64,000 nt of DNA from Varanus komodoensis (taxonomy: Eukaryota > Chordata > Lepidosauria > Squamata > Varanidae): assembly GCF_004798865.1 (NCBI RefSeq), contig NW_025335854.1, positions 6,387,288 through 6,451,287 of the forward strand, in the 5' to 3' direction. The stretch's first letter is position 1; every line of letters begins with the position of its first letter. The position numbers and the translations under genes are program-made. Below are positions 35,763 through 48,439 of this stretch, in pieces. The notes beneath the pieces were generated by a model. That model saw nothing but the letters and a program-made list of their open reading frames with translations, had not been told where the DNA came from and did not search any database.

Positions 35763-35880
35763 CCTCAACCTGGGGCGGCTTGGAGGTGTTGGATCACAAT
35801 CCCCATCCTTCCCAGCTAGCATGATCACTGGGGATCATGGGAGTTGTGGTTCAGAGCTGAGCAGCAGGTTGGGAAAAGCC
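35763..35880. repeat. Palindromic dispersed repeat
   Basis: CCTCAACCTGGGGCGGC near the left end mirrors GCAGGTTGGGAAAAGCC near the right end. The core reads CACAATCCCCATCCT..ATGGGAGTTGTGGT. Confidence 0.5.
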
Positions 35881-35937
35881 GGGGTGGGCTGTGTATGAAT
35901 TATCCCGGTAACCTGAGAACTGTCACAGTTAAGGGCA

Positions 35938-36074
35938 GAAGATATACACAATCCAGATATACACTAAGATATACACAAGATATACACAATATCTTGTTAA
36001 GATATACACAATCTAAGATATACACAATCCACCTAAGATATACACAATCCACCTGCTAAGATATACACAATCCA
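35938..36074 (+). repeat. Minisatellite with AAGATATACACAATC core
   Basis: About six full or partial copies of a 15-20 bp unit (core AAGATATACACAATC, often followed by CACCT or CAGCT) lie in tandem. Units vary in length, as in an old or partly decayed array. Confidence 0.85.
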
Positions 36075-39000
36075 GCTGAATCTGAATAATGTGAGTTGAC
36101 CAATATACAAATTTATTAGATAAAACCTTGAGAACTGCAATATTGGACAGTCCCTGGGTAATTCCCTGAGCTGCAAAGAAATTCTTCCCTATTCTGTAAT
36201 ACGTTGGGCCTGTTATATTTCTACCTGCCTCTTTCATTAACAGCCTTTCTCACATGCCAGAAAAGATTGTCAGGTGCAAGCTGCCATGTGGTACAGTCTT
36301 CTCACAGGCCTGTGCAACCTTGGAAGGGAACCCTTTTTGCAAAAGCAGCATTACATTATGGAAAGGCTGCAGGTGAAGCAAAACAATAGATTTCAGCCAC
36401 GCTGGAGGGGAAATTCTGGTTTGAATGTGCACGGCAAGCCTATTATCCTTGGACAAGTATGAAGGATGTGAAGGGGCCAAAGTTAAGAAGAATGATTACG
36501 TATTTGATTGTAACAAATCACAGTTTGAAAACAGGGAATCTGAAGCTTAAAGTGAAATGTCCAGAAACAAAGAAAAGCAAGTAATGGCAGTGACAATGTC
36601 TTATCAAACACAAGAGGCAAGATTTAGGACATTAGAGAATAGAAAATCTGTCAGGCATTCAAGTGGATTTCCTTGGGCCCGCCTCAGAATCCACAGCAAA
36701 GTGGTCTTCCCATTTTGCAGATCCCACAAGCTTGTAGAGTAATTTTTGTATGCTGTATATTTTGTGTAAATGTAGCCAAGGAGAAATACAGAAACTCAAA
36801 AACACTGATTAAAAATGCAGAGATCCCTCTGCAGAGTAGAGGGTGAATAAACATGTTATAGAAGGAGTTGCACATTTACACTACTGTATGCATTAATGAA
36901 AGTGAAAATTTGCACACATGCGCATCTGCACAATACATGCAGATGCCATTGCGCAAATTCTGAGTGCACAAATCAGCGGGTGACAGAGCAAAGGTTGCCC
37001 CAAAAATCAAAACAAAATGCTAATGGGGTGGCTTTCTCTTCATTGGCACATCCCTGGCACAAACCAACTGAGCACAAGTGGACCTGCGCCAGCCAGGCTG
37101 CAGTGGGGAAGTTGCTCCAAAGATTTGGGGGGGGGGCAATACAGAAAAGGCCTTTCCCCATGTTGCCACCCCCCCCCCCCATGCTTCTCTCAGGGTTGGT
37201 ACTTGGAGGTAGGTCCTCGAGGTCGAATGTAGTGTTTGAGCAGATGGATGCTGGGAGAGGTGCTCCTATGGGTATTGCAGTCCCAAACTGTGTAAGGGAC
37301 TGGCTTAAAACCCATCCTTGAATTGGGACCAGAAGCACGCAGGCTGCTGATGTGAGCGAGCCAGGACTGGTCTTATGTGTTTGGCCCTGGGGATCCCAGT
37401 TATTACTCTGGCTGATGCATTCTGCACCCAGGAAATCCAAGGGAATCCCACCCAGCACAGCCGATGCTTGGGAATGCTGGGAACTGGCAATCCAAAACAT
37501 CTGCAGCCCTGCTTTCTGCTAGAGCAGAGGAGGAGGAGGAGGAGGCGAGTGAGTTCAGCTTGCAACTTGCAAAAGAGGGGCAGTAAGAAGACACATCAAT
37601 GATTTATGGAGCACCATGCGACCAAATCGTGGAGGAGCACATGGTAAATTTCACGTGAGACGTCTGGCCCATGTATCAAAACGTCACTTCCCATTTGCCA
37701 AACCCTCCTCTTGGCCATTCTCGAAAGAGCCTCCTGGGAAGAGACAGGGAAGGAGAGCCTTTGCCGTTCGGGAAGGCAAACCAGGAACGTGCCACCAGGT
37801 GACACCTTCCGGAATCCGCTGGGCGGTGGAGCTGCGGCATCTGGAAGGGTCTTCCTGGGGAATCGGTGGTGGCCCACTGCCGCCGGAGGCCTCTCCCACC
37901 GGTCCAGCTGGAGGGAGGTGGCAACATGTAGATTGAAGTTCTGTACAGGCCACATCCTTTGGTTCTGACACCATCAGATCTCATGGCAAGAAGAAAGTCT
38001 CCCTCAAGAAATGCCCCAGAGAAATCCAAGTGAGCTGACCTTTTGTTTCTCCTCTGAAGCCCCACTTGACAAGCTGAGCAGTGTCTCCAATCATACCAAG
38101 GAGAAATTATGAAAACCAAGACCAGGCAGCAGAAAAAAAATCCAGGACTCATTAGAACGACAGGTCCGAAACTCAGCTCATTGGGGATGTTGCCGTAGCT
38201 GGATCAAACGAGCGTGTTGCTAATTGCAGAAGAGATGGATGAGTAGACCAGGAATGGCACTTACCGTGGGGCCCAATCCTACCTATGAGGTTGCTGATTC
38301 CAGACTGTGGAAGGCTGGGCACCTGCCTACCCCAGCCCCTCCCTCTTTCCAAATCCTTCCTTCCTGCCTGGAGGAAGGAACCCTCTTGTTATTGGTGATT
38401 GCTAATGAGCACGATGGAAAAGCAGCCCCGGTTCTTCCTTAATACCAAATCCTCCCCCTCCCACACCCAGAATAATGTGCCATAAGATGCCGGCTCTGTC
38501 TGATGGGAACAGGCTCCTTATTACTGGGCCAACTGTTCCTGAAACACTGCAAGCTTGAGCCTCTTGGATCTGTCAGGAGGTATACATTTTCAGAGTAATT
38601 AAAACAGATTTCTTACATGTTTAAAAAAAGAGACTGAAGCAAAATGCAGATGGCAAGCTGTCCAGGAGGTCTGTGCCGAGAGGGAAAAGAGGCAAGGACA
38701 ACCCAGGGGCGGCCAGGAGCCATTCTGCATCCTGGTATTTATAGATCTACTGAAAAGGGGCAGCTCAGTTGGTCCCAACTCCTCTATGCATACACTAACC
38801 TGCTGGTCAAGGGCTACACATGAGCAGCTCCAACTGCGACAGTCACCTGTTTTGGCCAGTGAAGCTAACAGGAGCTAAATTCAGGCCCCTCCAAGGCCTT
38901 GGCACGAGCAAGCTGGTTGAGCGAGCCACTTCATTCTGGTGTTTCCATGTGGTCAACAGCTCCTGGATAACTGTAGCAGCTGAAAGTGGCTCATGGAGAA

Positions 39001-39594
39001 CCCCCTGGGCCACCTGCTCAAAAGTGGCTCAACAGCACCAGTGCCTGCACTGCCCACCTTCTCCTCTCGTGGCTTCTGGTGGCAGCAGAGGGCAATGAGG
39101 ACGGAGAGGAAGGAGAGAAGATGCTCTTGTTCCTGGGAGAGCAGCTGCGCACATGGCCCCAAGGACTTGGCATCCTCCGGTGTTCTGGACAGCGATTGCT
39201 GTAGCCCCCAGAAGTTGGCTCACATCTGTACGCAGAGAAAGTTCTCCTCTGAGCCCTGTCTTCTTCTCAAGTGCTCAACAGAAAGCAACCTGGGGAAGGT
39301 CCCCAGCTCAGTGGACTTTGCTCGTGGTGGTGACGCATAGCGCAAGGCCACATGCTAGAGCCAAGGAGATGGTGACTAGAAGAGACGTCCCGGCCATTTT
39401 TAGGAATTGGCATTGTCATCAAAAACAGCAGGGGTGGGGGGAACCATGCGTACTCCTTACTAAGCAAAACTGTGTTTTCTGTAAGTTTCTTCCACCTGCC
39501 TCTTCCAGCCATCCAAAATGTAGGCTGACTTTGCCCAAGCCAGGTCCTCCTTCTCCTAGCCAGGTGTGCAACAGCTCTGGTGGTACCCAGGCTG

Positions 39595-39835
39595 TACATC
39601 GTAAGAACATACAAAGAGGGCTGTTCCACCAAACCAAAGGCCTCTCTGGTTGGCATTCTGTTTGCACAGTGGCCAAACAGATTCCCACGGGGAGCCCACA
39701 TCAGGAGATGGATGTAACTGGACACCTCCCCCATGTACCTCTGCCATATGAAGGTATCCCTCCCCTGATAGCAAAAGTGTTCTGTCCACAGCAGAACTAG
39801 CAAAGCTGATGGGTTAATGCTGGCTTCAATCCTCC
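39595..39835 (-). repeat. CR1 LINE 3' end
   Basis: It shows the reversed CR1 3' end: TAAGAACATACAAAGAGGGC, then CCAAAGGCCTCTCTGGTTGG, CACAGTGGCCAAACAGATTC and GGGGAGCCCACATCAGGAGA. Confidence 0.75.
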
Positions 39836-39904
39836 ATGCCCCAGATTGGAATAATCTGGTCAACTGTAGCTGAAGGCAATTTTCACTAGAATGTGCATGA
39901 ACGA

Positions 39905-40058
39905 AGTTGTTATTATGTGCCATCAAGTCATCTCCAACTTCCTTGACGGAGTCCATTCATCTCCTAGTTGGTCTTCCTTTTCTTCATCTGCCTTTGACTT
40001 TCCCTGCCATGAATGTCTTCTCCAGTGAATCTTGTCTTCTCATGATGTGGCATGAGGA
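39905..40058 (+). repeat. Interspersed repeat fragment, RTE-like, family not assigned
   Basis: GTTATTATGTGCCATCAAGT, then AGTCCATTCATCTCCTAGTT and CTTGTCTTCTCATGATGTGG are typical of a widespread amniote repeat. It abuts a BovB end. Confidence 0.55.
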
Positions 40059-40059
40059 T

Positions 40060-40345
40060 TGCTGTTGCTGTTAGTCGCGAAGTCGTGTCCGACCCATCAC
40101 GGCCCCATGGAAAACATTCCTCCAGGCCTTCCTGTCCTCCACCATCCCCAGAGTCCACTTAAGCTCACACCAACTGCTTCAGTGACTCCATCCAGCCACC
40201 TCATCCTCTGCCTCCCCTTCTTCTTTTGCCGTCAATTGTTCCCAGCATCAGGCTCTTCTCCAGGGAATCCTTCCTTCTCATTAGGTGGCCAAAGTATTTG
40301 AGTCCCATCTTCAGGATCTGGCCTTCCAAAGAGCAGCCAGGTTAA
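40060..40345 (-). mobile_element. BovB (RTE clade) LINE 3' end
   Basis: The minus strand encodes the RTE reverse transcriptase C-terminus, including SLMLGTIDGKRRRGRQRMR, then RWLDGVTEA and toward the end VGHDF. The family normally ends in a very similar GRQRMRWLDG block. Only this 3' part is present. BovB in a non-mammal context supports a squamate source. Confidence 0.85.
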
Positions 40346-40784
40346 GGCATGAATAATAGGATGAGAAAAATAAGTAAAGCAGAATGGTATTCTTTGCAGG
40401 ACTAATTCCTGGTGGTGAAACTATATATAAAAGTATCAGATTCATGCAAAGCGCCAGATCAGATGCTAAAGGACTTCCATGTGTCAGCCGCAGCAGGTGA
40501 TGTACCTAACTTAATACACCAGCTGTCCCAACGGTAACTACGTGGGTGAAATCCAGCAGTCCTGAAGTACTTTTGCAAACTCAAACAAGATAAACATTTT
40601 TAAATCTCAGTGTGCACAGACACATCTATTTAGTCCTGCACTGAAAAGCTGTCATGTTTCCATCGCTGTCAAGGTACTGCGCGGAGGTTTGGCCTCCATA
40701 GCAAGCCAACAGTGAGAAATCCACTATAACACTGGGCATTTATATCGAGTATCTCCTAATAAAAGCACATCATGTGTATTCTCT

Positions 40785-40902
40785 CAGTGGATCTCACAAC
40801 AACCCTGCAAGGTAGACTGATATCATCGTCATATTACAGATGGCTGTCTGAGGGTGAGAGATCTGAAGTCTGCCTAAGGCCACCTACCATGGCTGAACCA
40901 TG
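40785..40902 (-). repeat. MIR-like (CORE-SINE) fragment
   Basis: ACAACCCTGCAAGGTAGACT followed by ATATTACAGATGGC and TCTGCCTAAGGCCACC fits a reversed, old MIR. Confidence 0.55.
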
Positions 40903-43273
40903 TCACTTTTCCGGCTCTCAGGGTGTTGGACCATTTCCTAAGATCACATTCTATGCAGAAATCAATTCAGGATTGCCAAAAAATAATTATAAGTTGTAAG
41001 AAAGCAATCATTGTGTGCTCTCAGCCATGTGTCTTAAAGCAAACGTGAATAGCTGGTTATTAAAACTGACCAAATTTTCTTGATATTCTATTCCATTTCA
41101 GAAATCTTCTGTTCCTTGGTCCTTACAGGGACAGCTGGTGAGTATTTTATACATGTCCACGGTATTAATAGTTTGGTAATTTTCAGCCTGAAGTGGCATA
41201 AACACTCACTCGAATAAGTAACTGGCAGAAAATCGTCTCCCCACACGGCAAATTGTGGGTATCTTCCACTGCTCAGTGGAAGAACGAAGCTTGGAAATTG
41301 GAATTATGCAGAAGTGAGCAATGCTCAAAGCATGTGGTGTGCCTAATCAGAAAACCTTCCTAGATCTATTTTGTGGAAAAGCATAAGCAAGACTAAGCAA
41401 ATTGGCATAAATATAAAACAAAGTCATAAGAGCATGTATGTGCCTGAGAGCGCATTATGTGTCTAATTAGATTAATAGCACCTTCCTAGAGATGTGTCAC
41501 TGGTTCAGGGTTCAGGACACGTCATTTATTTCTGTACACATGGTCCTTCTTTTTCATCTCAGAACTCCAAATAAAACGCATGTTCAGAAAATCCTCACGC
41601 GTTGTGTCCCACATTCTGCCCAGTGGTGATTTTAAAGGCTTTCAGAAAGAGGAAATGACTCTACAAAACGAGGCCAGCGTTTGTTCTGGGACTGCGGAAT
41701 GCAAGGATGGAACGTGGCATCTGATGCAAAACACAAGCAGCATCTAAACCTCTCTGTGCTCGTTTTTAAGGTGGCTTTCAGGTTCTTTTGACTGGGCACA
41801 GTGGTTTGAAAGCCTTTGGGTAATACTTGGTAGCCTCACGTAGAAGGCATGAGTCTGATGGTCTCCCAGCAAGTTTCCAGTGGTCAAGGCCAAGACGATG
41901 AGTGTGAAGGGAATAAATGCCGAAAGGGAACCTTGACACACAGCCAGAAAATATCCAGAAGTCAGTTTAACTTGTGTCGTTTACAGAACTCGCCAAAGCC
42001 AGCTTTCCATGACACTGAACTGGAATTACCATGAGCAGCATTCTGAGTCATTTGTGTGGTTAAGCACACAGAACCCACCATCTCTATCAGAAAGCATGCC
42101 TTTTCCTGTTCTGCCTTTTTTCCCTGCAGAAATGCACAGCGCTGGTTGTGTTGGATCTGTAGAAAGCAAGTGAAATAGCAGTAATCCGAGAGGCAGGTAT
42201 CACCTGCACTCCAGTTGAAGTAGGACCAGCCAGAATGTCTCTAGCCAACCTGTGCACATCTTTACTTGCACAGGTGTGAGTCTTTGCAGGCTTACGATGT
42301 CGGTCAATGACTTGGCCATAGCTGAGGGAAGTTATTGCCGAATCCCTTTTGAAGAGGACATGTGCCATGTTGGGCCACTGGGCTCAAAGATCTGCCTCGC
42401 TACTGACCTGATTGCCCAGTTTACGAGGTCTCAAGAGCAGCCTGGTCTCCAGAGATAGATCTTTTATTCAACAGACTTGTTGGGGAGTTGGTTGATTTTT
42501 ATGGAGGCATGGCTCTGTTTATATTTCTGGGGGAAACTGCCCTGTTTTCTTCCAGAGTGTCAATTTTAGGGAAGGAGATGGGTAGTGAAGATAAAGTGAA
42601 AGCTTGAGACGAATAATTCTACTTGCTAGAATGTTGGTCTAGTGTTTATTCACGTAATATATTTTATTTGTTTCTCTTTCTGTAATGGCCTTGGCTACAC
42701 AAGAATAAACTTTACGTTCTACTTTCCACTCCTTTATAGAGCATCTCATCCCAAGAGTATGGGAAGAATAATAAGCATTTAATCACAAAACTCCAAGGTA
42801 TGGCATTAATCACAAAACTCCAAGGAGCAGAGGCAAAGGCAAAATCAGGAAGAGGCGAGGTCAGCGATCGAGTGAGGCCTGGCAGGCCCAAAGGCAGAGC
42901 CAGGAACAAGCGAGGTTAGAGACCCGCAAGGCAGGGCAGGCGCAGAAGTGAGGGCAAGGGCAGGGTGCCGGGAAGGCATGGCAGAACCAGATGCGAAGGC
43001 CAGCTCTGCGGGTCAGCTGCTGGCAAGGTGAGGTCAGCAAGAACAAAGAGGTCAGCAAGGCACCTGCACAGGTAGGGTCAGGCTGAAGGCACGGGCCGGA
43101 GCGTGGTGTGGCCAGCACAGAAACCTGTGCTGCCGTGGCCAAGGTGAGCAGGGGAGGGAAGCCAGGTAGGGGCCTCCCAGGCTCACGCAATGGCCCAGAT
43201 CCCAATCCCTGCAAGCGCCACCAGGTGTGCTCCCAGTCCTGCATGTGGGCCCCTCGCCACCGGGGTTCCCTCC

Positions 43274-43287
43274 ACACCAGGGGGCGC
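43274..43287 (+). promoter_or_regulatory. CTCF-like motif
   Basis: ACACCAGGGGGCGC fits the CTCF core (CCASYAGRKGGCRS) at 13 of 14 positions; only the first base differs. It lies in a GC-rich, possibly repeat-derived block (about 42,830-43,560), so it could be carried by a dispersed element. Confidence 0.45.
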
Positions 43288-44224
43288 TGTGCCATGGCTT
43301 CAGATCCTCACCAAATGTGGAACAGGTGACCAGAAAGTGTCCCCACAACACACTCCCTGTTAAAAGCCTCAGGATCTCTGGATCAGGCCACAGTGATGCG
43401 GGGACAGAGAGACGATCAGAAGCCGCCACTGGAGGATGCACAGCTCCCGCTACCCCACCTAAAGACATTTGTCATGGCAGGGGACTGACACGATATTCTT
43501 GGTTCACGTTTCCTCGAGAATGTCGCCCTTTCTGGGCTAAGCCTTAAGGCAGCAGTGCTTTGGCACCCCGTCCGAGCAGGTGACAAATAATCACCATTAG
43601 GATTAGGAAAGCTGAAACCATCAGTCTTGAAGTAGCCTTCAAAGGTCGTTCTAGGTCTACCATTGAGCCAGACAGGCAATGCAAATTCTGAAAAAGGTTG
43701 CAGCCTTGCACAGTCAAAGACCAGGTATGGACACCTGGACACGTCAAGAGCATCCAAGGCATGAGTAAGAGGCAGCCACCGGACAAGGAAGCGCGAGGGA
43801 CACTCTTGTCTGGGTCTGCATGCTTTCGCGACTCGAACGATTTGCAAGAATTGGTACCGTGGAATTAGAATGCCCAAGAATTAGTACCTGCACAAGCCCA
43901 GTGCACAAAAAAGCATCACACCCCACAAAGTATCACAACAGTAAACTCAAAGGCAACTTCCCCATTTCCGTGTCGGTCGGTGGTCATCATAGGCATGATT
44001 ATTCAGCAATGGATTTTCTTGCAGAGTCGCATTCAGCATGGGGTGTGCCTGGGAGTGGGCACTGCTTTGGGGGACTTTTCAAATGAAAAGCCTAAATGTA
44101 CAATATAAATATAAACTTCCTCTTTTTGAAGGTAGGCAAAGAAGCCTGTGGCAGGCCACCATAAAGAGCAGCGGGGCTACGTTCCATTTGGTGGGTTGCT
44201 GGTTGCGCACTCTTCTGCAATCCA

Positions 44225-44460
44225 GACAGCTTCCAGAGTGCAGGACATGGAAGAATGGGCTCAAGTTACAGGAAGCCAGCCATGGCTTGAGATCAGGAAA
44301 CATTTCCCAACTGTTAGAGTGGTACAAACCAATTACCCTGGGCAGTCGTGGGCTGAGGCATTCAAGATGCACCTGGAGTCTTGTGCTGAGCGGGCAACTG
44401 GACCCAATGACCTTCTGCGGCCCCTTCCAGCTCTACTATTCTGTGAGTCTACGATCTTAT
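44225..44460 (+). repeat. CR1 LINE 3' end
   Basis: It contains AGAGTGCAGGACATGGAAGA, GGCTTGAGATCAGGAAACAT, GACCCAATGACCTTCTGCGG and CCCCTTCCAGCTCTACTATT with a CTGTGAGTCTACGAT end. Confidence 0.8.
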
Positions 44461-44639
44461 TCAGCATTGTCCATGCTGGTTGGGAATTATGGAAGTTCTG
44501 CTCCAACACTTCTGGATCGGGTTGGGGCACACAGATATACAATCTCTTCATAATGTCCTGTACCTCCGGCTCGTCTTCATCAGACCTCTCCCGTCTTGTT
44601 CCCTTTCTCTTCTTTTCCATCACTTCCTAAATTCCCCAA

Positions 44640-44800
44640 TTAGAGAAGCCCAAAACAGATGCTAAGGGCTTTCACTGGGCTGTGTTGTAGCCGTTATTCC
44701 AATGGGCTTATCTGACACAATTACTAATGAACCGTTACCATTATTAATAATGTACCGATATTAGTGGAGCTGTTGGAAATAATTCAACGGTTGTTCTATC
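44640..44800. promoter_or_regulatory. Candidate conserved non-coding segment
   Basis: This is unique-looking AT-rich sequence with ACAATTACTAATGAACCG and ATTATTAATAATG words, directly after a CR1 copy. No coding or transposon signal was seen. Confidence 0.25.
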
Positions 44801-46177
44801 TTTGTTTGTGCATTTGCTTTTACATTTAAAAAATAAATCAAGGGTTTCTTTCTTTTTCTTTTTTAGAACAATGTGTTTTAGGATTATTATTTATTGAGAA
44901 CAAGCAGTTGGACCATTAAGTTCTCAGAAAGGTTCTGGCTTTTTGCAATTCCAACCTTTGCCTTGAAGAGGCTAAAACTAGATGTGATGGGATATATTAT
45001 GTTAACTCTGGGCTATTTAACCCATAAAGAATCCAGAGTGCCTAGGTTTGGACATCACACTGACCATCTAGAAGAAGGGTGTTTGCAAGTTGTTCATTCA
45101 AATCAGAAACTGTATTAAACAAATAAATACATAAAGGTTTCTCCCTACCTTACTAGCACATTAGATTGTGGAAAAGTAACAGGTGGATTTGTGCACGGAA
45201 GGACTTGTGAGTGTGGCTCTGGTCTCAAACATTTGGGCTGAGCATGTGTTCAAAGGTGCCCTGCTCCTTACTTCCTAGTGTAGGTCATGTGTCCGAGACA
45301 CTATGTTGCACCTGGTTCCAGTTGGTGGATCTTAAGAATATGGTAGATCCCAAGAGGCTGAAGTCAACAGCTCCTTTTATAGGCTGCCGTACTGCCATCA
45401 AGAGGAAGGGGCTGCATCTGACTTTTTTCCATGCCCTGTTTTCAGCAGCAGTGTCCAAACAGCCTGCACAGCTCAACGTGTTTTGAACTCCCAGGCCTAT
45501 TGGTTTTGCACAGTTCCCATTCAAAAGCACACAGTGGAAATTGGCTCAGTTCTTAATGAGTTTATGGAAGGAGCTGCTACCTTCTCCTTGTTCCTTATTA
45601 AATCCCAAATCTCCTTCCTCCACTTTCTATCATTGCAAGGTAGAGTAAGATATACCATCTTCTTACTTCTTATCAAGTTCTTAGTACCCAATGCTCATTT
45701 TGCCTTTCTTTTTCATAACAATGCCTTCACTTGTTTATTTCAGCCAGTGTACATCTAATTAAGTTTGGCTTCCTCCAGTTTTAAGCTTTTATTTTTAGGG
45801 TTGTTTTGTTGTCTGAATTAGACACTGGACACAGTCTATTTTTATGTGTTTCTGTACAGAACATAGATTTATTTAGCCACATCATGTATTGCAAAAGCAA
45901 CATGAATGGGTATATTATTGGGGGAAGGCTGGCAAGTTACATGTAGATCACATGTCTTGCATATAAAAGTCCCCAGCCTGCCATCTGTGACACCTCCACA
46001 TAAAATATTAGAAGGAATGGCAAAGAACTCTGAAACTTTGGATAGCTGCAGCCACATGGGGCAAATGGAAGCTCTGATCAAGGAAGACAATTTCCAATGT
46101 CAGCACGCTCAACTAGACAACAAGCAACAAGCATTCCATCCGACAGCCATTCCTTGGGTTCTGGCATTTTTAACATA

Positions 46178-46640
46178 GCCTTCCCCAACCTTCTGGACTA
46201 CCACTCCCATCAGCCCCAGATAGCAGAGCAGATGGCCGGACAGTATAGGAGCTGGCGTTCGAAGCATCTGGAACAAGGCGGTGCTAAGAACACAAGCAGC
46301 ACCCACAAATGGGAACACAGCGGTAACAATCCTTTCGTATCTGCCAGTTAATCTGTGGAGGAATGTTGCTCTTGGGTTGGATCGAGGTCCTTCCTGGGCA
46401 GCCTCCTGTTTCAATAGTGGCCAGAGAGATGCTTGCAGGAAATTCACACGCAAGGCAAACCGCACCTTCCCCTGCGGCTCATCCTCAGCACCTAGTACCA
46501 GTGTGAACCACAGGAGGCCAACCAGATGTTCCGGCCTATACATCCCATCCTCCTTTACCATTGGCTTTGTTAGCTAGACCTGATGGAAGTTGTAGGCCAA
46601 TACATCTGGAGGGTCACAAGTTGCCAGCTCCACCCAATAT
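46178..46640. repeat. Palindromic dispersed repeat, probably interrupted
   Basis: The left half (TAGCCTTCCCCAACCTTCTG, CCACTCCCATCAGCCCCAG) lies at 46,178-46,260. The right half (CTGATGGAAGTTGTAGGCCA, ATCTGGAGGGTCACAAGTTG) lies at 46,578-46,640. About 300 bases of unassigned sequence separate them. Confidence 0.45.
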
Positions 46641-46900
46641 TATTCCAAGAGAATTTATGGACCTCCAGAGATACCAGCATGTTATGTAAGCTTATTAGAA
46701 CTCAGAAATAAATTATCAGCAACATCCAAAATTGGCAGCCACATTATCACTCCACTGTAGAAGAATGGTAATGATTTCATCAGCTAGGACCGCATCCCTT
46801 GCATGTTTCTTAATTAATTAAAGTTAATTAGAAAGGTAGAGAGAAACCAGCACCACTTTAAGGCTATTTTTAACTCTCCAGGAGTACGTTGGTCTTACTT
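46640..46900. promoter_or_regulatory. Candidate conserved non-coding segment with TTAATTAATTAA cluster
   Basis: A dense homeodomain-type cluster (CTTAATTAATTAAAG, then TTAATTAG) is surrounded by non-repetitive sequence. It follows an interrupted palindromic repeat. Regulatory function is inferred from motif density only. Confidence 0.3.
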
Positions 46901-47029
46901 GTTCTTGCCATAGCAGAAAGCACTAAACAGAATTTATCCCATCCTAGATTTTAAGTCATGCCTCAGTGCTGCATGAGCAGAAGTACTGAGAGATTTCTTC
47001 CTTTCCCCATGAATTTTCCCGCTCTAGGG

Positions 47030-47440
47030 AATTCCAGCCAGGCTAAACATGAGTTTAACATAGCATTTTGCTGATTTAATTAAGTCTTTGGAAACCATGG
47101 GCAGTGCATTAGTGACATGAATACCTAAACAGGGAGGATATGACTGCCATAACTTTGAGCGGCTCAGACCAAAAGGAACATACTGCCTAAATAATGAAAG
47201 AGTGGCCTGCTGTATTAATTAGATCATTTATAATAGCCGTGACCACTAAACGTGCAGTGCCAGAGCCTGCCATTGAGCATGGACAGAGGCCGGCCGTCAG
47301 CCTTTTTCGGAGACTTGCTGCAAGGGCCTCCTTGCATCTTACATTTTTAGATATGCCACCAAGGATGAGAGTGTTAAACACTGCATGCCTAAAACTGAAA
47401 AGTGTTAATATGACAATTGTGCAGCATGAGGCAGATTCGT
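47030..47440. promoter_or_regulatory. Candidate conserved non-coding segment
   Basis: About 400 bases without any repeat contain TGATTTAATTAAGTC, TATTAATTAGATCATTTA and CCTAAATAATGAAAG. Frames of 83 codons (+) and 102 codons (-) cross it but have no protein-like features that I recognise. I favour a non-coding regulatory element. Confidence 0.3.
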
Positions 47441-47997
47441 AGGGGCTCTTGTGGTCCGTACCACGTGAACACGCAGTGGTGAAGCCAGGCATGATGCGTG
47501 GAAACTTGACCGGTTGGGCTGCATCCCGTCAGCAAGGCATCCCTTTGCAACGAAAAATTGGAACATGCTCCCCTCTTTGGGAGGAAACAAGCTCCCGAGG
47601 ATCGAAGGGAGGGGAGAGACCAGGAGAAGCATGGACTGTTCGCAGAAGCGAAAGGCTGAAGACTTGGGAAATGAGATGCAGGTGTATCGGGCGCAAGGCT
47701 AACTGTCGGAGATATACAACAAGGTGCAGTTGAGCAGCGGAAGCAGTGAGGGAGGAGGCACCCCACGTGAGCATGACGCCTGAGAAAAAGGTTGCAGATC
47801 AGAGACCGATGCAAGGCTTCTGCAGTGCAGGATCCGCAGTCGGATCCACCAAGTCTTTTTGCCCTTCTCTGCCCAGTATGTTTGTGCTTTGAAACCCCTG
47901 TCAGCCACTCAAAAATATCATTGGGACCATTTCCAGAAGGGTTGCAGTGGGCCCCTTATTGGCCCCTCCCAATTCTATGATCCTCCCTTAAGCATAG

Positions 47998-48250
47998 AAA
48001 CATAGGAACAGAGCGAGTCAGAAGGGGCCTCCTGGGCCATCTAGTCTGACCCCCGGCTCCAGCCAGCTCCACTCATGACATGCCCACCATGTGCCTGTCC
48101 AGCCTGTCCTTGAACACCCACACCGATGGGGCCTCAGTCACCTCCCATGGGAGCCCATTCCATATCCCTCGGGTTCCTAACCATCAGGAAATACTTCCCG
48201 GCATACAAACTGAATCTTGGTTCCCTGAGCTTTGCTCCATTAATTAAAGA
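47998..48250 (-). repeat. CR1 LINE 3' end
   Basis: It shows reversed CR1: CATAGAAACATAGGAACAGA, CCATCTAGTCTGACCCCCGG, GTCCAGCCTGTCCTTGAACA and GGGAGCCCATTCCATATCC. It is closely related to the copies at 52.9 and 59.5 kb. Confidence 0.85.
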
Positions 48251-48439
48251 TTAAAGAAATCCTAAATCAGAGCAGGGGAAGCAGATTGTGGTCTTTTTTT
48301 CTAATGATTTTGCCCTGTTCAGCAGATCTGTGAACAGAGCAAATGGAATATTATGGATCCTAGAAAGGCACTTGCAGCATCCTGGATCACTTACTTTGAT
48401 CACCGGGATCAGTATCAATCCTCGAATCTTCTTTAAAGA

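Noticed and set aside
42830-43560. GC-rich block with GGCAAG/GGCAGG words, similar in texture to 62,640-63,170; considered as an LTR-element fossil
   Set aside because: I found no clear end repeats, primer-binding site or recognisable protein, so no family can be named.
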